The notes under the pieces are model-generated. The model was given only the letters and a program-made list of their open reading frames with translations. It did no database searches and was not told where the DNA came from. Of a DNA stretch of 7,267 bases, positions 1 to 5,232 are shown piece by piece (within the stretch, counting starts at the first letter, position 1; the number at the start of each line of letters is the position of its first letter). The DNA is from Spirochaetales bacterium (lineage in GTDB: Bacteria; Spirochaetota; Spirochaetia; Sphaerochaetales; Sphaerochaetaceae). The DNA is taken from the NCBI GenBank assembly GCA_012519125.1, contig JAAYQY010000304.1, positions 1 through 7,267 of the forward strand, written 5' to 3'. The position numbers and the translations under genes are program-made.

Positions 1-8
1 ATAGGAAT

Positions 9-28
9 CCCGCACCCGAGGGCGCGGG
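9..28 (-). terminator. Possible hairpin terminator of minus-strand transcript
   Basis: The minus strand reads CCCGCGCC-CTCG-GGTGCGGG: an 8-bp GC-rich stem with one G.U pair and a stable CUCG-type loop. Only eight bases (ATTCCTAT) follow before the window ends, so a T tract cannot be judged. The fold is clear; the terminator function is inferred from its position downstream of the small minus-strand ORF. Confidence 0.35.
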
Positions 29-119
29 CTCTACTTCTTCAATAGTTCGCCCTGTCTTTCCTCGCAAACGAACGTAGCTTTTCATCACTACCGTTCATCA
101 TTTCTAAGGTAATTGACTG

Positions 120-144
120 GGAAGCCCCCTCGCGGGTTGCTTCC
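120..144. other. Hairpin with GNRA-type loop next to polypurine/polypyrimidine tract
   Basis: GGAAGC at 120-125 pairs with GCTTCC at 139-144. Inside, CCC (127-129) pairs with GGG (134-136), separated from the outer stem by small bulges. The loop is GCGA on the minus strand. On the plus strand the hairpin runs into a long C/T tract (140-169), which could act as a weak terminator for plus-strand transcription entering from the left. The GNRA loop instead argues for minus-strand RNA. The function is undecided. Confidence 0.35.
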
Positions 145-246
145 TTCTCTTTCTCTTTCCCTTCCCTTCGCTCGTTGTTTCATAAATCCAAGGACAGCAT
201 GCCTCAGCCTGCTTCCCGCTCCCCCTCTCGGAGGCGCTCGACCAAC

Positions 247-426
247 TTACCCGATTTCACCCAAGCTCGTCAAGGCCTTTTCCCAACCTTTTTCAAGCCC
301 GTCCGTTCCACCGCGGCAAGCCGAACAAGATGGGACTATACCCGCTTGCTCCAAACCTGTCCAGTGGGTTCGGGGAAAAGCTCGACAAACCGCAAAATAT
401 TCGCAGAAACGGCAATTTTTCTTCAT
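247..426 (-). CDS. Candidate small cysteine-rich (CxxC) protein, 59 aa
   Basis: Reading from the ATG at 426 down to the TAA at 249-247 gives a 59-residue protein beginning MKKNCRFCEYFAVCRAF and ending with a charged helix-like segment (about residues 43-59). Cysteines lie at 5, 8, 14, 34 and 37, giving two CxxC pairs plus one extra. That spacing is compatible with a zinc knuckle or other metal site. The amino-acid mix and codon use look natural, unlike the other readings of this stretch. The Shine-Dalgarno match is weak (AAGAG, 8 bases before the ATG). The same frame stays open upstream opposite the MATE gene, but that part is antisense shadow. I do not recognise the family. It diverges from the MATE gene, with 60 bases between the two start codons. 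It may be real or a chance ORF; metal binding is inference. Confidence 0.42.
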   Translation of the reverse strand: MKKNCRFCEYFAVCRAFPRTHWTGLEQAGIVPSCSACRGGTDGLEKGWEKALTSLGEIG

Positions 427-440
427 TCTCAACACTCTTG

Positions 441-446
441 TATAAG
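441..446 (+). promoter_or_regulatory. Possible -10 element for the MATE gene
   Basis: TATAAG lies 40 bases before the MATE start codon, giving an expected transcript start near 453 and a leader of about 34 nt. No good -35 sits at the right distance; the region upstream is T-rich (416-423). On the other strand the same bases contain TATACA (444-439), which could serve the small minus-strand ORF. The assignment is tentative. Confidence 0.3.
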
Positions 447-486
447 AATGAGCGGAAGAGTAGGATGCGCAAAGGAGTTTCAAGAC

Positions 487-1833
487 ATGGAACAGGACAT
501 GAGCCGGGGCAACCCCACCCGCTTGATTTTCTTCTTTATGCTTCCCATTCTGGGCGGCAATCTCTTTCAACAACTTTATAGCATGGTCGATACCTTTGTC
601 GTAGGCAGGTTTGTTGGTGTCCAAGCGTTGGCAGCCGTTGGGGCTACCGGGGCCATGACCTTCCTCATCATCGGATTTGTCATTGGACTGACTGCAGGCT
701 TCTCGGTCATCATCAGCCAGAAATTCGGTGCAAAAGATCCAGAGAGCATGCGCAAAGCCATTGCCATGAGCGTACTGTGTGCCTTCTTTCTCTCTGTCAT
801 CGTTTCGGCCCTGGCTACCCTGAGCAGCAAAAGTTTGTTGCGCCTGCTGAATACTCCCCAGGATATCCTTGAAGACGCCAATGCCTATTTGGTCATCATC
901 TACCTCGGCATTACGGCTACCATCTATTACAACTTGCTTGCGGCTATCCTCAGGGCGCTTGGAGACAGCCGTTCTCCCCTGCTCTTCCTTCTTATTGCTT
1001 CTGCCTTGAATATCGTAGGGGATTTGGTCTTGGTCATCCAAGTCGGCATGGGAGTCCGTGGTGTAGCGCTCGCAACCGTCGTCAGCCAAACCATATCCGC
1101 CCTGCTCTGCCTGCTCTATATCTACAAGCGATTTCCCAGCCTCCACCTGAAACGGCAGGACTGGAAGGTGGACTGGCCCATGATCGCAAGATTGCTGCGC
1201 ATCGGCCTGCCCAGTGCACTCCAGTTCTCTGTCTGTGCAATCGGGGTCATGATAGTGCAAGCAGTGATCAACCAGAGCGGAAGCAATACCGTTGCCGCCT
1301 ATTCGGTAGGGACCAAAATCGAGCAGTTGGTTACCCAACCGCTGATCACCCTTGGTCTTGCCATGGCAACCTTCAGTGCCCAGAACCTTGGATCTGGACA
1401 GCTCGATCGAGTACGACAGGGAATCCGCAGTGCCACGCTCCTGTCCATCTTGCTCAGCATGGCAGCAACCTTGATTGTCTTTCTCTTCGGCGAACAGCTC
1501 GCCCGCCTCTTCATCGCTGCAGAGGAAACGCTGGTCATCTCGCAGACTGTACAATACCTGCACATCGTATCCTACTTCTTTATTGCCCTGGGCATGATCT
1601 TTGTTTTCCGAAACACCAGCCAAGGGTTGGGCAGCGGACTCATTCCCATGCTCAGTTCCATCATTGAGTTGATCTTTCGTGCCTTGGCTGCAATCACCTT
1701 GCCAGCCCTGCTTGGGTATGTTGGCATTTGCCTTTCCAGCCCTCTCGCTTGGGTTGCTGCAGCACTGCTGTTGGTTTTTGCCTATCGTATCCAAATGAAA
1801 AACCTCACCAGGATGCTGAAGCAGGAGCAATAA
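487..1833 (+). CDS. MATE-family multidrug/metabolite efflux transporter, 448 aa
   Basis: This is an inner-membrane exporter of the MATE family (NorM/DinF/MepA type), which uses a Na+ or H+ gradient to expel cationic drugs or metabolites. The start at 487 is chosen because AAAGGAG (471-477) lies 9 bases upstream; the frame stays open to 175, but the residues before 487 look non-coding. The length (448) is normal and the protein is almost entirely hydrophobic, consistent with 12 membrane helices. The two-fold family architecture is visible: an N-terminal half opening with MLPILGGNLFQQLYSMVDTF (residues 18-37) and a second half opening at the IGLP of residues 239-242, with SAQNLGSGQ at 297-305. 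A highly charged short tail (KNLTRMLKQEQ) ends it. The substrate cannot be told from sequence. A ComM-like gene follows 9-18 bases later on the same strand, probably on the same transcript. Confidence 0.93.
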   Translation: MEQDMSRGNPTRLIFFFMLPILGGNLFQQLYSMVDTFVVGRFVGVQALAAVGATGAMTFLIIGFVIGLTAGFSVIISQKFGAKDPESMRKAIAMSVLCAFFLSVIVSALATLSSKSLLRLLNTPQDILEDANAYLVIIYLGITATIYYNLLAAILRALGDSRSPLLFLLIASALNIVGDLVLVIQVGMGVRGVALATVVSQTISALLCLLYIYKRFPSLHLKRQDWKVDWPMIARLLRIGLPSALQFSVCAIGVMIVQAVINQSGSNTVAAYSVGTKIEQLVTQPLITLGLAMATFSAQNLGSGQLDRVRQGIRSATLLSILLSMAATLIVFLFGEQLARLFIAAEETLVISQTVQYLHIVSYFFIALGMIFVFRNTSQGLGSGLIPMLSSIIELIFRALAAITLPALLGYVGICLSSPLAWVAAALLLVFAYRIQMKNLTRMLKQEQ

Positions 1834-1842
1834 GAAGAGCTC

Positions 1843-3216
1843 TTGGAAGATATGCAGATTTATGGATATCAGAACCAGGAGTTCACCGGCCATCTTATTC
1901 CCATCCACATTCGGGAAAGCATCACCGAATTCAATACCCTGGGGCTTTCCCAATCGAAGGCAAAGCACCTTCGGTTGGGGCTTGAACCCTTTTTTTCGCT
2001 TGTTCCGAGGGCGACCATCCAGCTTCCGGCAAATGGGGACCCTATGCACCTGCTCTTTGCGGTAATTGTCGCCTTGCATGCGTTGGAAAAACAGCTGCTC
2101 ACACTCTGTCCCCACCGGGTACTCATCTACGGTCAAGTTGACCTGGAAGGCACTATTGCGCCATCACCTTCTTTGAGGGACATCCCCCACTTGTGCAGAC
2201 AGCAAGGTATAGACTTGGTCCTGACAAACCTCTCTGACACATCCTTGGCCTCGGAGGATACCCCACAGATCCACATCAGCAAAACAATTGACCAAGCCCT
2301 CGCTCATCTCTATAGGTTTGCACTCCAACACCAAGGCCACCTGGCCAGTGCACCCCAAGCTGAAGCATCCTCGTTGCATGAACGTGATCCCTTTCGGGGA
2401 ATCCTCGGTCTTGAACGTGCGAAAGAGGCCCTCATCTATGCAAGTGCAGGCAATCTGCCCTTTCTGTTCTATGGGCCTCCCGGTGCGGGAAAAACACTGC
2501 TTCTCAGCCGACTGCAGCTGCTGCTACCCCCACTTGAAGGGAACGTGCAGCAAGAAGTGTACGCCTTGCACAACAGGACGCTCCAACGGCCTCCTTCCCT
2601 ATCGATTTCAAGCACCATGCAGCAGCAGGATCTGGTCAGTGGGAAAATCCCTTGGATCTGCAAAGCCCATGGGGGAGCTCTGCTCGCCGATGAGCTGGCA
2701 ACCCTCAAACCGAAGGTCCGTACCTCGCTTGCATCCCTGCTTGATACCCATGCCATCGGAAGCTATCCGCTCTCCTTTTTGCTTGGATGTGCCACTAATG
2801 CCTGCACCTGCAGCAACCTTGGTTCTCGTGATGTTCCCTGTCTCTGCTCTGAACAGAAGATAGACCGGTTTTGGGCAAATTTGGGACATCCTCTTCTCGA
2901 TCGCCTTGCCATCTGCACCAGCGTGGAACCGGAAAACCTATTGGTGAGCAAATTACAGCACACAAGCTATGACTTTGGCCGAATCGCTGAGGTGAGAAAG
3001 ATTCTGAATCAACGAACCGATGCACAGCTCATAAAGCTCTTGCCATTGCATACCCGCCTCAGCAGGTACCGGGAAGGCAGCATGAGACGAGCCTTGCTCT
3101 GCTGCAAGCTGGCACAGACCATTGCAGACTACCAAGGAAAAACCATGGTGACACAAGAACTTATGGAACAAGCAAATTCACTCTACCTTCTCCCACGTGA
3201 TCGGCATTATCAGTAA
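1843..3216 (+). CDS. comM: Diverged ComM/YifB-family AAA+ ATPase (Mg-chelatase-like), 454-457 aa
   Basis: The protein aligns over its whole length with ComM/YifB. The N-terminal Lon-like domain covers about residues 5-165, including the family pattern around QVDLEG (98-103). An AAA+ Mg-chelatase-like core follows from about 190. Walker A is GPPGAGKT (211-218), and Walker B ends in Asp283-Glu284 within GALLADEL. A four-cysteine cluster (321, 323, 333, 335) matches the family's NPCPCG...CRC region, LLDR is at 351-354, and a C-terminal helical domain holds QTIADYQG. In studied relatives ComM is a hexameric helicase promoting branch migration during natural transformation. The start is uncertain: TTG at 1843 (AAGAAGAG 3 bases before) or ATG at 1852 (454 aa). 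Numbering here uses the TTG. It is shorter than the usual roughly 500 aa, and the family's 'FR.PHHT.S' segment is replaced by RPPSLSISS, so its activity may differ. It follows the MATE gene closely. Confidence 0.85.
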   Translation: MEDMQIYGYQNQEFTGHLIPIHIRESITEFNTLGLSQSKAKHLRLGLEPFFSLVPRATIQLPANGDPMHLLFAVIVALHALEKQLLTLCPHRVLIYGQVDLEGTIAPSPSLRDIPHLCRQQGIDLVLTNLSDTSLASEDTPQIHISKTIDQALAHLYRFALQHQGHLASAPQAEASSLHERDPFRGILGLERAKEALIYASAGNLPFLFYGPPGAGKTLLLSRLQLLLPPLEGNVQQEVYALHNRTLQRPPSLSISSTMQQQDLVSGKIPWICKAHGGALLADELATLKPKVRTSLASLLDTHAIGSYPLSFLLGCATNACTCSNLGSRDVPCLCSEQKIDRFWANLGHPLLDRLAICTSVEPENLLVSKLQHTSYDFGRIAEVRKILNQRTDAQLIKLLPLHTRLSRYREGSMRRALLCCKLAQTIADYQGKTMVTQELMEQANSLYLLPRDRHYQ

Positions 3217-3237
3217 CGCATTTTTTGCTGCAAGTAG

Positions 3238-3267
3238 TTGACACCCTTTCTTGCTCTCTGCTATAGT
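3238..3267 (+). promoter_or_regulatory. Sigma-70-type promoter for the tRNA-Lys/tRNA-Glu unit
   Basis: A perfect -35 TTGACA (3238-3243) is separated by 18 bases from -10 TATAGT (3262-3267). Transcription would start near 3274, about 8 bases before the mature tRNA-Lys. Its strength suits a stable-RNA operon. It begins 21 bases after the ComM-like gene's stop codon, so the tRNAs need not depend on readthrough. Confidence 0.8.
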
Positions 3268-3281
3268 CCTTTACGTTGCAG

Positions 3282-3354
3282 GGGCCGCTAGCTCAGTTGG
3301 TAGAGCAACGCCCTTTTAAGGCGTGGGTCACAGGTCCGAATCCTGTGCGGCTCA
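3282..3354 (+). tRNA. tRNA-Lys (anticodon TTT)
   Basis: A full cloverleaf of 73 nt is present. The acceptor GGGCCGC (3282-3288) pairs with GCGGCTC (3347-3353), with one G.U pair. The D arm is GCTC...GAGC (3291-3306). The anticodon stem ACGCC/GGCGT (3308-3312, 3320-3324) encloses loop CTTTTAA, with anticodon TTT at 3315-3317. The T stem ACAGG/CCTGT carries a TCCGAAT loop, so the usual second T of TTCGA is C. The discriminator is A3354. CCA is not encoded and must be added by tRNA nucleotidyltransferase. It is the first gene of a two-tRNA transcript. Confidence 0.96.
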
Positions 3355-3385
3355 AATTGCCTCTGTTTTACATAGTGCAACCAAT

Positions 3386-3457
3386 GTCTCCTTCGTCTAG
3401 TGGTTAGGACATCGGGTTTTCATCCCGACAACAGGGGTTCAATTCCCCTAGGAGATG
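3386..3457 (+). tRNA. tRNA-Glu (anticodon TTC)
   Basis: A full cloverleaf of 72 nt is present. The acceptor GTCTCCT (3386-3392) pairs with AGGAGAT (3450-3456), which leaves a G1.U72 wobble at the end of the helix. The TCGTCTAGTGGTTAGGAC D-arm region is typical of tRNA-Glu. The anticodon stem TCGGG/CCCGA encloses TTTTCAT, with anticodon TTC at 3419-3421. The T arm is AGGGG-TTCAATT-CCCCT, the discriminator is G3457, and CCA is not encoded. It lies 31 bases after tRNA-Lys and is followed 9 bases later by a terminator. Confidence 0.96.
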
Positions 3458-3466
3458 AATTGTACT

Positions 3467-3497
3467 GGAATCTGCGTGATGCAGATTCCTTTTTTTT
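3467..3497 (+). terminator. Rho-independent terminator of the tRNA unit
   Basis: A perfect 9-bp stem GGAATCTGC (3467-3475) / GCAGATTCC (3481-3489) with a GTGAT loop is followed at once by eight T (3490-3497). It is a textbook intrinsic terminator placed 9 bases after tRNA-Glu. Confidence 0.95.
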
Positions 3498-3737
3498 GGC
3501 CTAATGTGTCCTTCAGCAAGGATTGGTTGTCTCTAGGATAGACTCATCAAAGAAAGCCAAGGCGTACTCTTGACTTCTGGTAGAACTCGGTATAGAAACA
3601 AAATAACAGGATGGATATCAATAGCATCTTATCTCCCAATCAGCTACCATCCATCTTGGTGATGTACCCTTCTTCCGGGCTGCAATCTGAAGACCTTGTA
3701 TCCACACCCGCAATCCTTCAGGTTGCAGCTCCCTCGT
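3498..3737. other. Intergenic region without a recognised gene
   Basis: This is 240 bases between the tRNA terminator and the 3' end of the antiporter gene. It contains a small TCCTT/AAGGA hairpin near the left end, a promoter-like TTGACT...TATAGA (3570-3596) with a short 15-base spacer, and a long inverted repeat (3677-3731). A plus-strand reading from ATG 3611 runs into the antiporter gene on the opposite strand and has no proper ribosome binding site, so I do not call it a gene. No readable coding remnant was found on either strand. Confidence 0.5.
3677..3731. repeat. Long inverted repeat (16-bp stem, 23-base loop) beside antiporter 3' end
   Basis: GCTGCAATCTGAAG (3679-3692) pairs with CTTCAGGTTGCAGC (3716-3729). 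In plus-strand RNA the single difference is a U.G pair, and two further pairs (3678.3730 G.U, 3677-3731 G-C) extend the stem to 16 bp. In minus-strand RNA the same places are A-C mismatches. The motif GCAATC occurs twice (3682-3687, 3710-3715). It begins 6 bases past the antiporter stop codon, so it could protect or end that mRNA, but no T tract follows on the minus strand. It could instead be a dispersed repeat element or a plus-strand RNA hairpin. Confidence 0.6.
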
Positions 3738-5009
3738 TCAATCCTTCATCAATGCATAGGCACCTTCGCTCTCCTCTACGGCAGAGAGGCTGCTTATGTG
3801 CGCTCGCGTATCATCGGACAATAAGTGCTCCCCTGCCCAGCTGATAGCCAAGGATCCAAGCGGAGCGGTAATCAGAATGCTCATGACCGCAACGGCAAGA
3901 ATGATTTTTCCCGGTTGGAGAGGCATTCCTTTCTCCATCATCAGAAACAACGGTCCCGACCCTATCGCTGCTTGTACCGTTGCCTTGGGAAGATACGAGA
4001 TGACGATGAACAGTTTCTCCTTGGCATTGAAACCGGAGCCGAGGGTGCACAGATAGGTGCCGACTGAACGCCCGGCGAGCGCGATCAGGATCAAGGCGAC
4101 CCCTTTGAAGCCAGCAAATCGTGCCGAAGCAAAATCCACTTGGGAACCTACCATGGCAAAAAGGATAATCTGGGCAAAGATCCAGATTTTTCCGAACTTC
4201 GCAGAGAGTTCATGGGCCATTGCTTCCCGTTTCTCAAGAATGATGAATCCGATGGCCATCACCGAGAGCAACGCTGCAAAGGGAATATGTCTTGCTTCCA
4301 GAAATGTCCCAAGATGGACGAGGAAGATGCTGATGCCCAAAATGGCCAGTGCCCGTTTTGTAGCACGGGGATTGATCCGCTCAAAAATCCTGATGAGCAA
4401 AAGCCCGATGCCAAACCCAAAAGCAATGGCAAAAAGAATGGAAAATGGGATGGAGAGAAGATCGCGTGCAAGGTTTGCATCATTGCCTGCGTACAACCCA
4501 AGGACGATGCTGTAGGCAACAATGACAGTGACATCATCCAAACTCGCCCCTGCCAAAACCAAAGTGGGAATTCCTTTTTCCGTTCCTTTCTTCTCTTGGA
4601 TGAAATGCACCATCATAGGAACCACAACAGCCGGGGAGACTGCTGCCAGAACACAACCAAGCAGCAAGCTCTCCATTCTGCTCAGTCCCAGCATGCCAGG
4701 ACCAAGAGCGACGATTACCAGCGTTTCAAACACGGCTGGGAGAAAAGAGAGCAACAACGCTTGCAAACCAACCTTATGCAAACTCTCCCGGGACAGTTCA
4801 AACCCTGCACGAAGCAGTATCACAATAAGGGCGATCATCCTCAGGTCGCTGCCGACAGCAATGAGGGAGGGATCAAGAAGATTGAGCAATTGGGGACCCA
4901 GCAGGGCGCCCACTGCCAACATGCCCACCAGCGGGGGAATGTGCATCCGACTCAAAAAGTAATCGGCAAAAAGACAGAGAACGATAAGTTCGGCAAGACT
5001 GAGAGCCAT
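3738..5009 (-). CDS. NHA (SLC9B)-like CPA2 monovalent cation/proton antiporter, 423 aa
   Basis: This is an inner-membrane antiporter that exchanges Na+ or another monovalent cation for H+, for ion and pH balance. The protein is hydrophobic, with about 12 likely helices and a short soluble tail (from about 393). Family motifs are clear: VSPAVVVP (124-131), a GIPTLVLAGASLDDV block (146-160) with the paired aspartates Asp158-Asp159, and LPKATVQAAIGS (340-351) with Lys342. From memory these match animal NHA1/NHA2 and bacterial relatives. The DD pair is the ion-binding site and is typical of electrogenic CPA2 members. The start at 5009 is supported by GGGGAGGTG (5022-5014) ending 4 bases before the ATG. 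A strong promoter and a leader of about 118 nt with hairpins lie upstream, and the gene diverges from the M42 peptidase. Na+ versus K+ or Li+ preference cannot be read from sequence. Confidence 0.9.
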   Translation of the reverse strand: MALSLAELIVLCLFADYFLSRMHIPPLVGMLAVGALLGPQLLNLLDPSLIAVGSDLRMIALIVILLRAGFELSRESLHKVGLQALLLSFLPAVFETLVIVALGPGMLGLSRMESLLLGCVLAAVSPAVVVPMMVHFIQEKKGTEKGIPTLVLAGASLDDVTVIVAYSIVLGLYAGNDANLARDLLSIPFSILFAIAFGFGIGLLLIRIFERINPRATKRALAILGISIFLVHLGTFLEARHIPFAALLSVMAIGFIILEKREAMAHELSAKFGKIWIFAQIILFAMVGSQVDFASARFAGFKGVALILIALAGRSVGTYLCTLGSGFNAKEKLFIVISYLPKATVQAAIGSGPLFLMMEKGMPLQPGKIILAVAVMSILITAPLGSLAISWAGEHLLSDDTRAHISSLSAVEESEGAYALMKD

Positions 5010-5127
5010 ACAACACCTCCCCAGCCAAAGGATGGCCGGTTTCTTCCAAGGATTGCAGGAGTTATCAGCAAAGCACGATGCTTTTGCGGTTCTCAGTCAA
5101 AGAGAGTGAAGGCGAACCCCATCGCCT
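5010..5127 (-). promoter_or_regulatory. Structured 5' leader of the antiporter gene
   Basis: From the predicted transcript start near 5127 to the start codon there are about 118 nt. Three hairpins can form on the minus strand: 5126-5111 (GGCGA/TCGCC, at the very 5' end), 5087-5068 (GCAAAAGCA/TGCTTTGC with one bulged A and a 3-base loop) and 5038-5022 (5 bp including a U.G pair), which touches the Shine-Dalgarno sequence. Such a leader could control translation in response to ions or pH, but I cannot match it to a known riboswitch class by eye. The hairpins are visible; regulation is inference. Confidence 0.4.
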
Positions 5128-5133
5128 GAGGGC

Positions 5134-5162
5134 ATTGTAGAAATTCAGCTTTTGCACGTCAA
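5134..5162 (-). promoter_or_regulatory. Sigma-70-type promoter for the antiporter gene
   Basis: On the minus strand TTGACG (5162-5157) is followed by a 17-base spacer and TACAAT (5139-5134). These are close to consensus at optimal spacing, giving a start near 5127. It sits in the intergenic region shared with the divergent M42 peptidase gene. Confidence 0.75.
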
Positions 5163-5180
5163 GCCATGGTCAAAAACGGG

Positions 5181-5186
5181 TATACA
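5181..5186 (+). promoter_or_regulatory. Possible -10 element for the M42 peptidase gene
   Basis: TATACA lies 47 bases before the peptidase start codon. No convincing -35 is found 16-18 bases upstream. GATAAT (5203-5208) is an alternative but would leave almost no leader before the Shine-Dalgarno sequence. Weak candidate. Confidence 0.25.
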
Positions 5187-5232
5187 AGAAAGCCAAACTA
5201 TGGATAATGGAAAGACAGAAGAGGAGGCTTTC

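Larger units (their letters stand above)
1..246 (-). other. Gene-free, purine-rich (minus strand), hairpin-rich region
   Basis: I recognise no protein gene or known RNA family here. The minus strand is strongly purine-rich and can form at least three hairpins: 70-96 (8 bp with one bulge), 120-144 (outer 6 bp, inner 3 bp closing a GCGA tetraloop) and 9-28 (8 bp, CUCG loop). On the minus strand the 9-28 stem contains a G.U pair where the plus strand would have an A-C mismatch, and the 120-144 loop is a GNRA loop only on the minus strand. Both facts favour minus-strand RNA. It could be the 3' untranslated part of the small ORF at 247-426, an independent small RNA, or an accident of skewed composition. 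I compared it by eye with RNase P RNA, tmRNA and SRP RNA signatures and found no convincing match. Confidence 0.35.

Noticed and set aside
43..68. RNase P RNA, suggested by GAGGAAAG on the minus strand
   Set aside because: The adjacent bases differ from the conserved GUCCGGGC, and no conserved region V or other RNase P landmarks are found upstream or downstream.
40..102. 20-residue minus-strand reading from ATG 102
   Set aside because: Very short, no Shine-Dalgarno sequence, and it overlaps the hairpin at 70-96.
88..183. 31-residue minus-strand reading rich in Lys, Arg and Glu (ATG at 183)
   Set aside because: Its composition is explained by the purine tract, and no ribosome binding site precedes it.
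175..486. N-terminal extension of the MATE protein by 104 residues
   Set aside because: The extra residues are low-complexity and unlike MATE proteins. A good Shine-Dalgarno sequence and a normal-length product point to the ATG at 487.
427..2136. Long open frame on the minus strand, antisense to the MATE and ComM-like genes
   Set aside because: Its composition (many Gln, Asp, Cys, no hydrophobic pattern) is that of an antisense shadow. Only the 3' part from ATG 426 looks protein-like.
3196..3226. Terminator for the ComM-like gene (TGAT/ATCA stem before six T)
   Set aside because: The stem is only 4 bp and is separated from the T run by several bases. It overlaps the coding end and is too weak to call.
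3611..3844. 77-residue plus-strand reading starting after the orphan promoter
   Set aside because: The AGG is directly against the ATG with no spacing, the product shows no recognisable pattern, and the second half is antisense to the antiporter gene.
4140..5129. Long plus-strand reading opposite the antiporter gene
   Set aside because: Antisense shadow: rich in His, Gln, Lys and Asn with no domain pattern, while the minus strand encodes a clear antiporter.
5152..5232. Longer N-terminus of the M42 peptidase from TTG 5152 or ATG 5200
   Set aside because: The extension overlaps the divergent promoter, has no ribosome site and is not part of the family fold. GAGGAGG fixes the start at 5233.
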